53,022 nt of DNA. It comes from Lentibacillus lipolyticus (GTDB lineage Bacteria > Bacillota > Bacilli > Bacillales > Amphibacillaceae). The notes under the pieces were generated by a model. That model was not told the DNA's origin and did not search any database. It saw only the letters and a list, made by a program, of their open reading frames with translations. Shown here piece by piece: positions 34,323 to 42,721 of this stretch (within the stretch, counting starts at the first letter, position 1; every line of letters starts with the position of its first letter). A program made the translations under genes and the position numbers. The stretch lies in assembly GCA_004145795.1 (NCBI GenBank), contig SEIO01000020.1, forward strand, positions 1-53,022. Reading direction: 5' to 3'.

Positions 34323-34404
34323 TGTAGATAAAACACGACGTCACTGGAGCACCGAATCACGCACCGCTTCGGCAGTGATGAAACTTCCGCATGATTGTTG
34401 TCTC

Positions 34405-34416
34405 GGTGCCTGGCAC
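34405..34416. repeat. GTGCCTGGCAC repeat, single copy
   Basis: GGTGCCTGGCAC lies in the gap between the helicase gene and the SDR gene, matching the arms of the repeat at 10579-10623. It stands alone without a partner arm. Confidence 0.5.
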
Positions 34417-34496
34417 GCAAACAATTTTAATAATAGACCGGTAAGGAGTACAATAAATAAACATAAGACCTAACAAAATACACAAGGAGTGTTTAT

Positions 34497-35270
34497 ATGA
34501 CACAACTATTGAATGGTAAAGCTGGTTTAGTAACAGCATCGGGGTCAGGCATTGGCAGAGGAAGTGCTATTGCTTTAGCAAAAGCCGGGGCCAAAGTAAT
34601 GGTTTCTGATGTTGACGAAGAAGCAGGAAAAGAAACGGTAAGAATCATAACCGAAAATGGCGGGGAAGCCAAGTTCTTCAAGTGTGACGTGAGTGATGAG
34701 GAACAAGTAAAAGCTCTAGTCGATGAAACAGTTTCGGCTTTTGGAAAATTGGATTTCGCCCATAATAACGCTGGCATCAATGCCGGTCAAAAGAAAATTG
34801 GTGAATTGGACTCAAATGACTGGGATAAAACATTAAAAGTTACGTTATATGGAACTTTCTATAGCATTAAACATGAAGTGAATGTGATGCTGAAAACTGG
34901 TGGTGGTGCAATCGTTAACACAGCATCCGGAGCTGGAGTAGAAGGTTCCCCGAATATGACACCATATACAGCATCCAAACATGGGATCGTTGGATTAACG
35001 AAATCCGTCGCCCTGGAATATGGGAAACAAGGCATTCGAATTAATTCCATCGCTCCAGGTGCAACGATGACACCCGCCATAGAAAAATGGGCAGAAAAAG
35101 CACCCGAACAATATAATGGCGTTTTGGAATCTCTTCCTGCCGGCGAAATGTCGACACCTGAAGACCAGGGAAATGCAGTGACATTTTTATGTTCTGACTT
35201 GGCTAGACAAATTAGTGGTGTCACCATCCCTATTGACGGTGGATATGTGGCGGGTAAGTTACAACAATAA
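34497..35270 (+). CDS. Short-chain dehydrogenase/reductase (SDR)
   Basis: This 257-residue classical SDR is an NAD(P)-dependent oxidoreductase. The cofactor loop is TASGSGIGRG (residues 13-22), NNAG is at 90-93, and the catalytic Ser144, Tyr157 and Lys161 are present (YTASK). The fourth tetrad residue, normally Asn in a VNL motif, reads VTL (Thr116), which might alter proton relay. Asp38 after the second strand suggests a preference for NAD. AAGGAG lies eight bases before the ATG. It is a single gene; the substrate cannot be told. Confidence 0.85.
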   Translation: MTQLLNGKAGLVTASGSGIGRGSAIALAKAGAKVMVSDVDEEAGKETVRIITENGGEAKFFKCDVSDEEQVKALVDETVSAFGKLDFAHNNAGINAGQKKIGELDSNDWDKTLKVTLYGTFYSIKHEVNVMLKTGGGAIVNTASGAGVEGSPNMTPYTASKHGIVGLTKSVALEYGKQGIRINSIAPGATMTPAIEKWAEKAPEQYNGVLESLPAGEMSTPEDQGNAVTFLCSDLARQISGVTIPIDGGYVAGKLQQ

Positions 35271-35326
35271 CAAGATGTCTCTTTTCACGATTCGCAGCTA
35301 AAAATGATCTAAATAACGAAAACACT

Positions 35327-35356
35327 AAAAAAAGAGGGCGCTTCAGCTCTCTTTTT
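35327..35356. terminator. Terminator shared by the SDR gene and the decayed MFS gene
   Basis: AAAGAGGGC (35331-35339) pairs with GCTCTCTTT (35346-35354), with one G-U pair, flanked by an A-run and a T-run. It can act on both strands; the stop codon of the MFS remnant lies inside it. Confidence 0.75.
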
Positions 35357-35787
35357 GAATTGTCGAAGTGCCTGGCACCTCATTGATCACTCCAAAAAGG
35401 ATAAAAGTGGCGTCATATCCCCAACTGCCAATCGCCAAACCGGCAAGCGATGCACCTATGACCTGCCCTACTGCTAAAACTAAAAAAGGAATGCCAATAC
35501 CTAATGATGCATTGGTTATGAATACCCGTATCCCCCATACAAGGAGAACACCAGTTAAAAATATATAAGAAGCACCGAAAAGCCCAGCAGCCAGGCAGGC
35601 CATAAACCAATTCCCAGGCTGCGCTGCCAGGACGATGGATGATAGACCAATGACCAAACTTCCTAACTTATAAGCAATAGACAGTCCTGCCTTTTCTACC
35701 AAAGAACCAGAAAAACCTGAACCTCGCCAATCCATAGGTAGCAGCAATCATGGAAACCCCGGGTAACACCAACTTTGAAAATTGCAT
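35343..35787 (-). pseudogene. Remnant of a YbfB/YjiJ-like MFS transporter gene
   Basis: The start region at 35787 reads MQFSKLVLPGVSMIAATYGLARF, the typical first helix of YbfB/YjiJ-type MFS permeases, behind an AGGAAGG site. It then joins, out of frame, to a stretch (SGSLVEKAGLSIAYKLGSL onward) that belongs to the last four or five helices. The middle of a normal 390-residue transporter is missing, so this is an internal deletion with frameshift. The C-terminus also runs through a GTGCCTGGCACC repeat (35370-35380). It cannot make a working transporter. A TetR-type operator lies just upstream. Confidence 0.75.
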
Positions 35788-35817
35788 GGTATCCTTCCTA
35801 ACTCCCCCAATTTTATA

Positions 35818-35833
35818 TAGAACGACCTTTCTA
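35818..35833. promoter_or_regulatory. TetR operator copy upstream of the MFS remnant
   Basis: TAGAACGACCTTTCTA differs by one base from the site at 36422-36437. TAGAA and TTCTA are the palindromic arms. The two copies flank the tetR-type gene, one before each transcription unit. Confidence 0.75.
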
Positions 35834-35850
35834 ATTTGGCAGTAAAAAAA

Positions 35851-36402
35851 TTATAATGTATGCTGGACAAGTATCCGCGCCATCGCAATCGAATATTCCG
35901 TTGCTTTTTCCGCACCAATTAATGTCGTCATCGACGTGCTTCCTTCAAGCAGCAGCGTGATTTGATTGGCTAAATCCCGACCATTATCCTTCCCTTTTTT
36001 CAAAGCCAATTGCTGAAAATACTTTAACAATCTCGTTTTGTGCCCTCTTGCAATGTTCTCAATCTCATTGTCTGTTCCCGCGTAATCCTCAATAGCTCGT
36101 AAAAACATATCGCCTTTATACGATTGTTCTTTTAACCAGCGGCCATGCGCTCGGACAGCCAGAATAAATGGGGAATCGGAATCCATTTCCACGTGAGAAT
36201 CCAAATAAGACCAGTAACGTTCTTCCCGCTGCTTAAGCACTTCTTCGACCAAATTGTCCTTCGACGAAAAATGGTTATAAAGCGTCATCGTGGCTACATT
36301 TGCTTCACTGATAATTTGCTTTAGTCCTACTCCGCGGAAACCATGCTCATAAAAAAGCCGTTCCGCTACTTCCAGTAAAGTATCTTTTTTTACAGATTTC
36401 AT
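35851..36402 (-). CDS. TetR/AcrR family transcriptional regulator
   Basis: This 183-residue repressor has the usual N-terminal helix-turn-helix (about residues 27-49; ISEANVATMTLYNHFSSKDNLV) and a variable C-terminal ligand-binding helical domain. Near-identical 16-base sites lie before its own start and before the adjacent MFS gene, so it very likely represses itself and that transporter until a ligand appears. The transporter is now a remnant, so the regulator may have lost its main target. AAGGAG lies before the ATG. Effector unknown. Confidence 0.88.
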   Translation of the reverse strand: MKSVKKDTLLEVAERLFYEHGFRGVGLKQIISEANVATMTLYNHFSSKDNLVEEVLKQREERYWSYLDSHVEMDSDSPFILAVRAHGRWLKEQSYKGDMFLRAIEDYAGTDNEIENIARGHKTRLLKYFQQLALKKGKDNGRDLANQITLLLEGSTSMTTLIGAEKATEYSIAMARILVQHTL

Positions 36403-36421
36403 CGTTTTCTCCTTACTTAGA

Positions 36422-36437
36422 TAGAATGACCTTTCTA
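36422..36437. promoter_or_regulatory. TetR operator copy upstream of the regulator gene
   Basis: TAGAATGACCTTTCTA, 20 bases before the regulator's ATG, matches 15 of 16 bases of the site at 35818-35833, fitting autoregulation. Confidence 0.75.
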
Positions 36438-36634
36438 ATTTTCAGTGTATACCTTATAAAAAATACCGCAATAATGATTTGGTAACTTGCACTGGTCTGC
36501 TGCTTTCAATCGATTGTTGATTTTCAATTTCAATTGACAATCTTCTCATTTTGCAGGAAAATCAAAGCAGTTGTTATAAAGCACCATCATGGTACAAATT
36601 ATTTACTGAACATGGAATGAATAAGGAGATATCT

Positions 36635-37747
36635 ATGAAAATAACTGCGATTGAAGCTTTTGTCATTGAACTGCCATTAATCGAACCGTTTACCATTAGT
36701 TACGTTTCGTACGATAAGATGCCATCAGTTATTGTAAAAGTGACAACAGATGATGGCTGGACGGGTTATGGAGAGGGTGTTCCTGATGAACATGTAACTG
36801 GTGAATCCGTGGAGAGTGTTTACCATGTGATCACCAAGACACTTGCGCCCCACCTTATCGGGGCAAATCCACTGAATTTGGAAGCGCTGCATGACACGAT
36901 GGATCAGACTATCCTTGGTGTCCCGACCGCTAAGGCTGCCGTCGATATTGCGTGTTATGATATTGCCGGAAAGGCTCTCGGTGTTCCCGCTTATGCACTT
37001 CTTGGCGGCCGATTCCATGACCGGTTTCCGATCACCCATGTGCTTAGCATTGAACCCCCGGAAATGATGGCTGACAAGGCGGAGGAACATGTGGCCAAAG
37101 GGTATACATCGTTTAAATTGAAGGTGGGCTACGATAGACAGGACGATGTGGACCGGATCAAAGCGGTTCATAATCGTGTCGGCGGTCGAGCTAAAATTCG
37201 CGTCGATGTCAATCAAGGATGGCAGTCAGCCGCTGCAACATTACAGGCTCTGAACGATCTGCATAACGTGTCAATCGACTGGCTTGAACAGCCGGTAGCT
37301 GCATCTGATATCGACGCCCTTCGAGAGGTGAAAGCCAAGGCTACAGTTCCAATCATGGCTGATGAAGCACTCACCGGCTTTAAGGAGATGCGGGAAATCA
37401 TTGCCAAGCGGGCTGCAGACAAAGTGAATATCAAACTGATGAAATGCGGCGGAATCTATAAAGCTGCCAAACTAGCGGCCATGGCTGAAATGGCCGGCAT
37501 GGATTGCCAGGTCGGGTCGATGGTCGAGTCGTCGATTGGCTCAGCGGCAGGTTTTCATGTGGCTTTTTCCAAAAAAGTGATCACAAGTGTCGAGCTCACC
37601 GGTCCGCTCAAATTTTCCCGGGATATTGGTAACCTGCATTATGATGTGCCATTTATCCAATTGAATGAACAGCCGGGACTCGGTGTGGATGTAGACGAGG
37701 CCATCCTAAACGAACTAGCCGTTTATTCAAAGGAGGTCACATCATAA
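36635..37747 (+). CDS. Enolase-superfamily racemase/epimerase (dipeptide epimerase or N-succinylamino acid racemase type)
   Basis: From the ATG at 36635 (AAGGAG before it; an upstream ATG at 36551 lacks a site) the protein has 370 residues. All muconate-lactonizing-subgroup residues are seen: K161/K163 (FKLKVGYD), D191, E218, D243 and K267 (NIKLMKCGG). The late MVESSIGSAAGFHVA and LTGPLKFSRDIG stretches resemble L-Ala-D/L-Glu epimerases and the divergent N-succinyl-Arg/Lys racemase of Bacillus cereus. It starts an operon with a GNAT gene (TAATG overlap) and an M20 hydrolase, which favours the N-acylamino acid racemase reading. It is a different subgroup from the enzyme encoded at 4663-5769. 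Confidence 0.85.
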   Translation: MKITAIEAFVIELPLIEPFTISYVSYDKMPSVIVKVTTDDGWTGYGEGVPDEHVTGESVESVYHVITKTLAPHLIGANPLNLEALHDTMDQTILGVPTAKAAVDIACYDIAGKALGVPAYALLGGRFHDRFPITHVLSIEPPEMMADKAEEHVAKGYTSFKLKVGYDRQDDVDRIKAVHNRVGGRAKIRVDVNQGWQSAAATLQALNDLHNVSIDWLEQPVAASDIDALREVKAKATVPIMADEALTGFKEMREIIAKRAADKVNIKLMKCGGIYKAAKLAAMAEMAGMDCQVGSMVESSIGSAAGFHVAFSKKVITSVELTGPLKFSRDIGNLHYDVPFIQLNEQPGLGVDVDEAILNELAVYSKEVTS

Positions 37748-38478
37748 TGGAAGCAGCCATCCTAGCCAACGGTAGCCTAAACACGACGGGCGAGCCATAC
37801 AACGTACGAATGCTAAACCGTTCCGATCTTGCCGACATTTTGCAGCTGCAAGCAAATGTGGAAGCATCACTTACCCAGCCCGAACAGCTCCAAGCGCTTA
37901 CACCGGAGGAATTTGAATTTATTTTATCCGGTAATGGTTTCATGATTGGTACGTTCGTTGAGCAGGCTTTGATTGGATTTCGAGCGATGCTGGTACCTTC
38001 CGTCGATGATCCGGAGCATCTTGGCACAGATGCGGGGCTCCATGCACAAGATTTCCCAAAGCTAATCCATTCTGAGATTTCAGTCGTCCATCCTGCGTAT
38101 CGCGGCAATGGGCTGCAGACGTATATGGGCCAGTTGGTTATGGCGAACGTTAACCGCGAACGGTTCCGGTATGTGGCGGCAACGGTTTCCCCATTTAACA
38201 ACCCCAGCCTGAAGGATAAGCTCGCACTCGGGATGGAAATCATCGCATTAAAAGAAAAATATAATGGGAAGTTGCGGTATGTGCTATTCCGTGATCTTTT
38301 GTTAGACGAAAAGCCGTCCCCTTCTGATGTAAAAATTGTCGACTTGGGGGATACAGAAGCACAGCAGCATTTGCTTGAAACCGGCTTCCGTGGAACATCC
38401 ATTCAAGCTAGTGATGGGACGTATGAAATAACCTATCAAAGAAGGTCTGAAGGCACTAGTAATCATGAAAGGCGGTAA
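37747..38478 (+). CDS. GNAT family acyltransferase, candidate D-amino acid N-succinyltransferase
   Basis: This 243-residue protein has a GNAT core with the acyl-CoA loop HPAYRGNGLQTYMG (about residues 117-130) after SEISVVHP, and an additional C-terminal segment beyond the minimal 160-residue fold. The ATG overlaps the stop of the racemase gene (TAATG) and the M20 gene begins seven bases after its stop, so the three proteins are made together. In Geobacillus and relatives a GNAT next to N-succinylamino acid racemase and an M20 hydrolase succinylates D-amino acids from succinyl-CoA. I infer the same role here; acyl donor and amino acid are not proven by sequence. Confidence 0.8.
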   Translation: MEAAILANGSLNTTGEPYNVRMLNRSDLADILQLQANVEASLTQPEQLQALTPEEFEFILSGNGFMIGTFVEQALIGFRAMLVPSVDDPEHLGTDAGLHAQDFPKLIHSEISVVHPAYRGNGLQTYMGQLVMANVNRERFRYVAATVSPFNNPSLKDKLALGMEIIALKEKYNGKLRYVLFRDLLLDEKPSPSDVKIVDLGDTEAQQHLLETGFRGTSIQASDGTYEITYQRRSEGTSNHERR

Positions 38479-38485
38479 AGAAGTG

Positions 38486-39622
38486 ATGACGGATTTGCAG
38501 AATCGCGTAAAAGAAACGTTTCACCATTTGCACCAGCATGCGGAAATAAGCTGGGAAGAAACAGAAACGACAGCCTATATTGCGTCCATTTTACAGGAAC
38601 AAGGGTGTTCAGTGACAACGTTTTCGGATTGCACTGGGGTAGTCGGTACATACGGCAATTTCGACAGCAACCTGCCTGTCGTCGCCATCCGTGCCGACAT
38701 GGACGCATTGTGGCAGGATGTGGACGGCACCTTTCAAGCAAACCATTCATGTGGACACGACGCCCATATGGCCATGGTGCTTGGGTTAGTATGGGCCATT
38801 ACAGCCGACCCGGCCCTGAAAAATAACGTCGCTTTGAAATTTATTTTTCAGCCTGCTGAGGAACTCGGGGCTGGTGCATTAAAGATGGTAGAAAAAGGCG
38901 TTGTCGATGATGTCGATTATTTATTTGGTATCCACCTCCGCCCTGCCGAGGAAGCGAGAATGGATCACGCAGCGCCGGTCATTGTCCACGGGTCCAATAC
39001 CACATATAAGGTAGAAATTAGCGGTGACGATGCCCACGCGGCCCGGCCGCATTTGACTGCTAATGCGATTGAAGTGGCATCGGCCATCGTAGGTCAGCTT
39101 AACAACATTCATCTTAATCCGCGCGTCCCCCATTCGGTAAAAATGACCAACATCACCGCCGGGGGCAAGAGTACCAATATCATTCCGGGTAACGCTTCGT
39201 TCGCGGTGGATATGCGCGCGCAGGATAATCAGACGATGGATGAGATGACGCAAAAAGTAAAAGATATATTTCAGACGATGGAACGTCTTTATGGGGTGAC
39301 CATCACGATCGCGGACACGGAATACATCCCGGCAGCAGCTGTCAACGATGAAGCCATCCAAATTATGGAACATGCTGCCGCCCGCGTGCTCGGCGATGAC
39401 CATGTGAATCCACCACTCGTGACACCGGGTGGGGACGACTTTCATTTTTACACCATTAAGCGCCCGGCCTTAAAAGCGACCATGCTCGGCCTGGGGTGTG
39501 ACCTGAAACCAGGGCTCCACCACCCCGACATGACCTTTCATCATGATGCATTGATGAATGGTGTCAACATATTGTATGAGGCCGTTACAAGCGTGTACCG
39601 TAACGAGGATACGGACAGTTAA
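38486..39622 (+). CDS. M20 family amidohydrolase, candidate N-succinyl-L-amino acid hydrolase
   Basis: The protein (378 residues) is a close paralogue of the one encoded at 1123-2250, with CGHDAH (residues 89-94), PAEE and GIHLRP conserved and the same C-terminal GGDDFHFYTIK and GLGCDLKPGLHHP blocks. I start at 38486 because AAAGGCGG lies nine bases before it and because that Met lines up with the paralogue's start; an ATG at 38465 overlaps the GNAT gene. In this operon it would remove the acyl group from the L-form made by the racemase, pulling D-amino acid to L-amino acid irreversibly. A strong hairpin follows at 39725. Confidence 0.85.
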   Translation: MTDLQNRVKETFHHLHQHAEISWEETETTAYIASILQEQGCSVTTFSDCTGVVGTYGNFDSNLPVVAIRADMDALWQDVDGTFQANHSCGHDAHMAMVLGLVWAITADPALKNNVALKFIFQPAEELGAGALKMVEKGVVDDVDYLFGIHLRPAEEARMDHAAPVIVHGSNTTYKVEISGDDAHAARPHLTANAIEVASAIVGQLNNIHLNPRVPHSVKMTNITAGGKSTNIIPGNASFAVDMRAQDNQTMDEMTQKVKDIFQTMERLYGVTITIADTEYIPAAAVNDEAIQIMEHAAARVLGDDHVNPPLVTPGGDDFHFYTIKRPALKATMLGLGCDLKPGLHHPDMTFHHDALMNGVNILYEAVTSVYRNEDTDS

Positions 39623-39724
39623 CACCGTATCCTCTACAGTAAACGCCGGTATAGAAGACATAAAATATCAAAACCGCTCCATACTGCTGCATGGATCGAT
39701 TCCAATAGACTTTTTGAGCCAATT

Positions 39725-39772
39725 ATCCCTCTGTGCCGGCTAACGGCACATGAGGGATGATTTATTATTTTT
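39725..39772 (+). terminator. Terminator of the racemase-GNAT-M20 operon
   Basis: ATCCCTCTGTGCCG (39725-39738) pairs with CGGCACATGAGGGAT (39744-39758) almost perfectly, followed by TTTATTATTTTT. It lies about 100 bases after the M20 stop. Confidence 0.85.
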
Positions 39773-39907
39773 GGACGTAATCCATACAATCAAATCGCCA
39801 ACAGACCCCTGAATCCCCCCTGGTTATCCTATGTAAAATCAGTACTTAAAAATTGGGGTCAACACCAAAACCAGCCAAAAATTGTTCCTATAAAAACACT
39901 ATAGAGA

Positions 39908-39935
39908 TTACAGAATAATGGTAATTTGCTATAAT
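39908..39935 (+). promoter_or_regulatory. Probable promoter of ylmA
   Basis: TTACAG (39908-39913) and TATAAT (39930-39935) with a 16-base spacer, about 80 bases before the ylmA start. Confidence 0.5.
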
Positions 39936-40015
39936 TAACAAATACGGCTATGCATCGAAACAATACAAAGCAATCAGTACATGGAAAAAGAGTTATACAA
40001 AAGGAGGAAAACCGG

Positions 40016-40819
40016 ATGACGAACGTGATAGATTTCCAAAACGTGTCATGGAAACGACCAGAAGAAACCATTCTAAATGCCATTAACTGGCAAGTATCGC
40101 AAGGAGAGCACTGGGCAATCCTCGGGTTAAATGGCTCCGGAAAAACGACCCTCTTAAATATGGTGAATGGGTACATTTGGCCAACGACAGGCACCGTACG
40201 TGTCCTTGGTCAGACATTTGGCAAGACAGATATTCGCGAGTTGCGAAAAGCGATTGGCTGGGTCAGTTCCTCACTACAGGAGCGGATCAGAGGGACAGAA
40301 CTTGCGGAAGAAGTAGTCGTCAGTGGTAAATACGCCTCTATCGGATTGCTGTACGACGACCCGGCTGCCGAGGACTACAAGCAGGCATACCAGCTGATGG
40401 AACAGCTTGGCTGCAGTTATTTGCACGGCCGCACGTATCAGACGTGTTCACAAGGCGAGAAACAAAAACTGCTGATTGCGCGTGGACTCATGGCCTCACC
40501 AGCATTGCTCATCTTAGACGAACCAACGAACGGGCTTGACTTTATCGCCCGTGAAGAACTGCTCACTTCCATCCAGCAGCTGGCAGCACAACCGAATGCA
40601 CCGACCATTCTATTTGTCACGCATCATATTGAAGAAATCCTGCCGATCTTCAGTCATACGTTATTGCTGCGTGAAGGAACTGTTTTTGATCAAGGAAACA
40701 CAGCAGACATATTGTCCGGCCCCACACTATCAGAGTTTTATCGCCTTCCCGTTGAAGCAAAAGAGCAAAACGGCCGCATGTGGGTCTCTTTACAAGAACC
40801 TATCCCTAACACCAATTAA
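40016..40819 (+). CDS. ylmA: ABC transporter ATP-binding protein, YlmA type
   Basis: This 267-residue ATPase has Walker A GLNGSGKT (residues 37-44), a signature of the variant form CSQGEKQK, Walker B LLILDEPTNGLD and the switch HH in FVTHHIEE. The sequence and length match Bacillus subtilis YlmA, a soluble ABC ATPase with no known permease partner. The ATG at 40016 has AAGGAGG seven bases upstream; an earlier in-frame ATG at 39950 lacks a site. No membrane component is adjacent here either. It is a single-gene unit with its own promoter and terminator. The transported substrate, if any, is unknown. Confidence 0.85.
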   Translation: MTNVIDFQNVSWKRPEETILNAINWQVSQGEHWAILGLNGSGKTTLLNMVNGYIWPTTGTVRVLGQTFGKTDIRELRKAIGWVSSSLQERIRGTELAEEVVVSGKYASIGLLYDDPAAEDYKQAYQLMEQLGCSYLHGRTYQTCSQGEKQKLLIARGLMASPALLILDEPTNGLDFIAREELLTSIQQLAAQPNAPTILFVTHHIEEILPIFSHTLLLREGTVFDQGNTADILSGPTLSEFYRLPVEAKEQNGRMWVSLQEPIPNTN

Positions 40820-40834
40820 TAGGAACAGAACTGA

Positions 40835-40867
40835 AACACCTTCCAGAATGACGGAGGTGTTTTTTTA
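40835..40867 (+). terminator. Terminator of ylmA
   Basis: AACACCTTCC and GGAGGTGTT form the stem, followed by seven T residues at 40861-40867. Confidence 0.85.
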
Positions 40868-41010
40868 TTATCTAGGAAATCTGCATGGACGCTTGCATTT
40901 TTGTCACGCCATTTACTGCCTTTCAAGAATAAAATGCCAACCATCACACACACTACAAGAAAAGCACAAGCGCCCGGTTAATGACGTTTATTATATATGT
41001 TTATCTCTTT

Positions 41011-41054
41011 AGAAAAGCCCCGCCTCGCCTTATAGCGAGTGCCGAAGCTTTTCT
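41011..41054. other. Two-level hairpin upstream of the germination operon
   Basis: An outer stem AGAAAAGC (41011-41018) / GCTTTTCT (41047-41054) encloses a perfect inner hairpin CTCGC-CTTATA-GCGAG (41024-41039). TCTTCT follows. It may be an extra terminator insulating the spore-specific operon, or the end of a small RNA. I cannot place a convincing sigma-G promoter before the operon. Confidence 0.45.
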
Positions 41055-41129
41055 TCTAAGGTCTTCCAAAATGTATACTTTCTGACGTTACGAAAAATGG
41101 TAGGCTCACTGGAATTTGGAAAGGGTGGT

Positions 41130-42692
41130 ATGATGTGGCGGATTCGACGTAAAAAAGATAAAAAGAAAAAACAATCGGCACTGAAACAATCAAAACAGGA
41201 ACAAGATCCGCTATATACCCATATAACCGAAAACGAGAACCAGTTCCGACAGATTTATGAGGATTGTTCGGACGTTATCTTGCACCCTTTCTCCATCGGT
41301 GGAAAACACCAGGCGCTGCTTATTTACATAGACGGTCTATCGAATACGGAAGAAATCGATGACAGTGTTCTTTCACCACTGATGACAGCAACAGTCAATG
41401 ACGGAGAGCAGCAAGTGAGTACCCTGATCAAAAACACGGTAGCGGTTTCTGATACAAAAGAAGTCCACACATTTTCTGACTGTATACAAGCGATTTCCAC
41501 CGGAAAACCTGTCATCCTGGCCGACAACAGTCAAACGGGATTTTCCTTAGGTTTATCCAAATGGGAAAAACGTTCGGTGGAATCTCCCGAAGCTGAAAAA
41601 GTGGTACGAGGCCCACGGGAAGGGTTTGTAGAAACATTAACCGTCAATACCTCCATGCTAAGGCGTAAAATTAGAAGCCCAAAGCTGAAGATGCAATCGA
41701 TGGAAATAGGCCGTTATACCAAAACCAACGTTATGATTACCTATGTGGACGGATTGGTCGACAAAACACTAGTTGAGGAAGTGCTCAATCGATTGAACCG
41801 CATTGACATCGATGGTGTGCTGGAAAGTGGTGTCATCGAAGAATTCATTGAAGATGACCCACATTCTCCTTTTCCGCAGACATTGGCAACGGAACGACCG
41901 GATATCGTAACGTCCAATCTGTTGGATGGACGTGTGGCTATACTGATTGACGGTACTCCCTTTTCCCTCATTGTGCCGACAACGCTTTATTCCCTATTGC
42001 AGGCGGGGGAAGATTATTACCGGCGGTACTTAATGGCTACAGCGATTCGCTGGCTTCGGTATCTTTTTCTAGTCATATCGCTGCTGCTCCCATCGTTATA
42101 TGTGGCGGTGCTTACCTATCACCAGGAAATGCTGCCGACATCGCTGTTAATTAGTATGGCAGCAGCACGCGAACAAATTCCTTTCCCGGCACTTGTCGAA
42201 GTACTAATGATGGAAATTACTTTCGAGGCGTTGCGGGAAGCGGGGGTACGGCTTCCAAATCAAGTCGGGTCTGCTGTGAGTATTGTTGGTGCGCTCGTTA
42301 TTGGCGAGGCAGCGGTTTCGGCCGGTATCGTTTCCGCCCCAATGGTTATCGTTGTTGCAATAACAGGGATTGCCTCGTTCACCATTCCCCGTTATTCCGC
42401 GGCAACAGCCATCCGTATGCTGCGCTTTCCTATGATATTACTTGCCGGGACGCTTGGGTTACTGGGGATCATGCTTGGGATTATTATGATTGTCGTGCAT
42501 TTAGCGACATTACGCTCATTTGGTGTCCCTTACCTGAGCCCGATGGCACCGATGCAATTTAATGAAATGAAGGACACTTTGGTGCGTGCACCGTGGTGGA
42601 AATTAAATAAGAGACCGCGCCTTACGGGTGAATCCAATAAATACCGTCAGTCTTCTGGTCAAAAACCAAGTCCAATACGCGGGAAAGAATAA
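41130..42692 (+). CDS. Spore germination receptor A subunit (GerA family)
   Basis: This roughly 520-residue protein is the A subunit of a nutrient germinant receptor in the spore inner membrane. A basic, Lys-rich start (RIRRKKDKKKKQ) and a soluble N-domain lead to the conserved KVVRGPREGFVETLTVNTSMLRRKI (as spaced blocks near residue 155), VMITYVDGL and PFPQTLATERPD motifs, and then about five membrane helices (from residue 300). I start at 41130/41133, where GGAAAGGGTGG lies upstream; the ATG at 41097 has no site. It heads a five-gene operon. The C-terminal tail is basic and unstructured, as in GerAA relatives. Confidence 0.93.
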   Translation: MMWRIRRKKDKKKKQSALKQSKQEQDPLYTHITENENQFRQIYEDCSDVILHPFSIGGKHQALLIYIDGLSNTEEIDDSVLSPLMTATVNDGEQQVSTLIKNTVAVSDTKEVHTFSDCIQAISTGKPVILADNSQTGFSLGLSKWEKRSVESPEAEKVVRGPREGFVETLTVNTSMLRRKIRSPKLKMQSMEIGRYTKTNVMITYVDGLVDKTLVEEVLNRLNRIDIDGVLESGVIEEFIEDDPHSPFPQTLATERPDIVTSNLLDGRVAILIDGTPFSLIVPTTLYSLLQAGEDYYRRYLMATAIRWLRYLFLVISLLLPSLYVAVLTYHQEMLPTSLLISMAAAREQIPFPALVEVLMMEITFEALREAGVRLPNQVGSAVSIVGALVIGEAAVSAGIVSAPMVIVVAITGIASFTIPRYSAATAIRMLRFPMILLAGTLGLLGIMLGIIMIVVHLATLRSFGVPYLSPMAPMQFNEMKDTLVRAPWWKLNKRPRLTGESNKYRQSSGQKPSPIRGKE

Positions 42693-42721
42693 TCAACCGT
42701 TTGGAAGCGAGGTGGAACACA

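Noticed and set aside
41060-41130. Sigma-G promoter before the germination operon
   Set aside because: TGTATA at about 41071 could be a -35, but no convincing CATACTA-like -10 lies at the right distance, so I did not annotate it.
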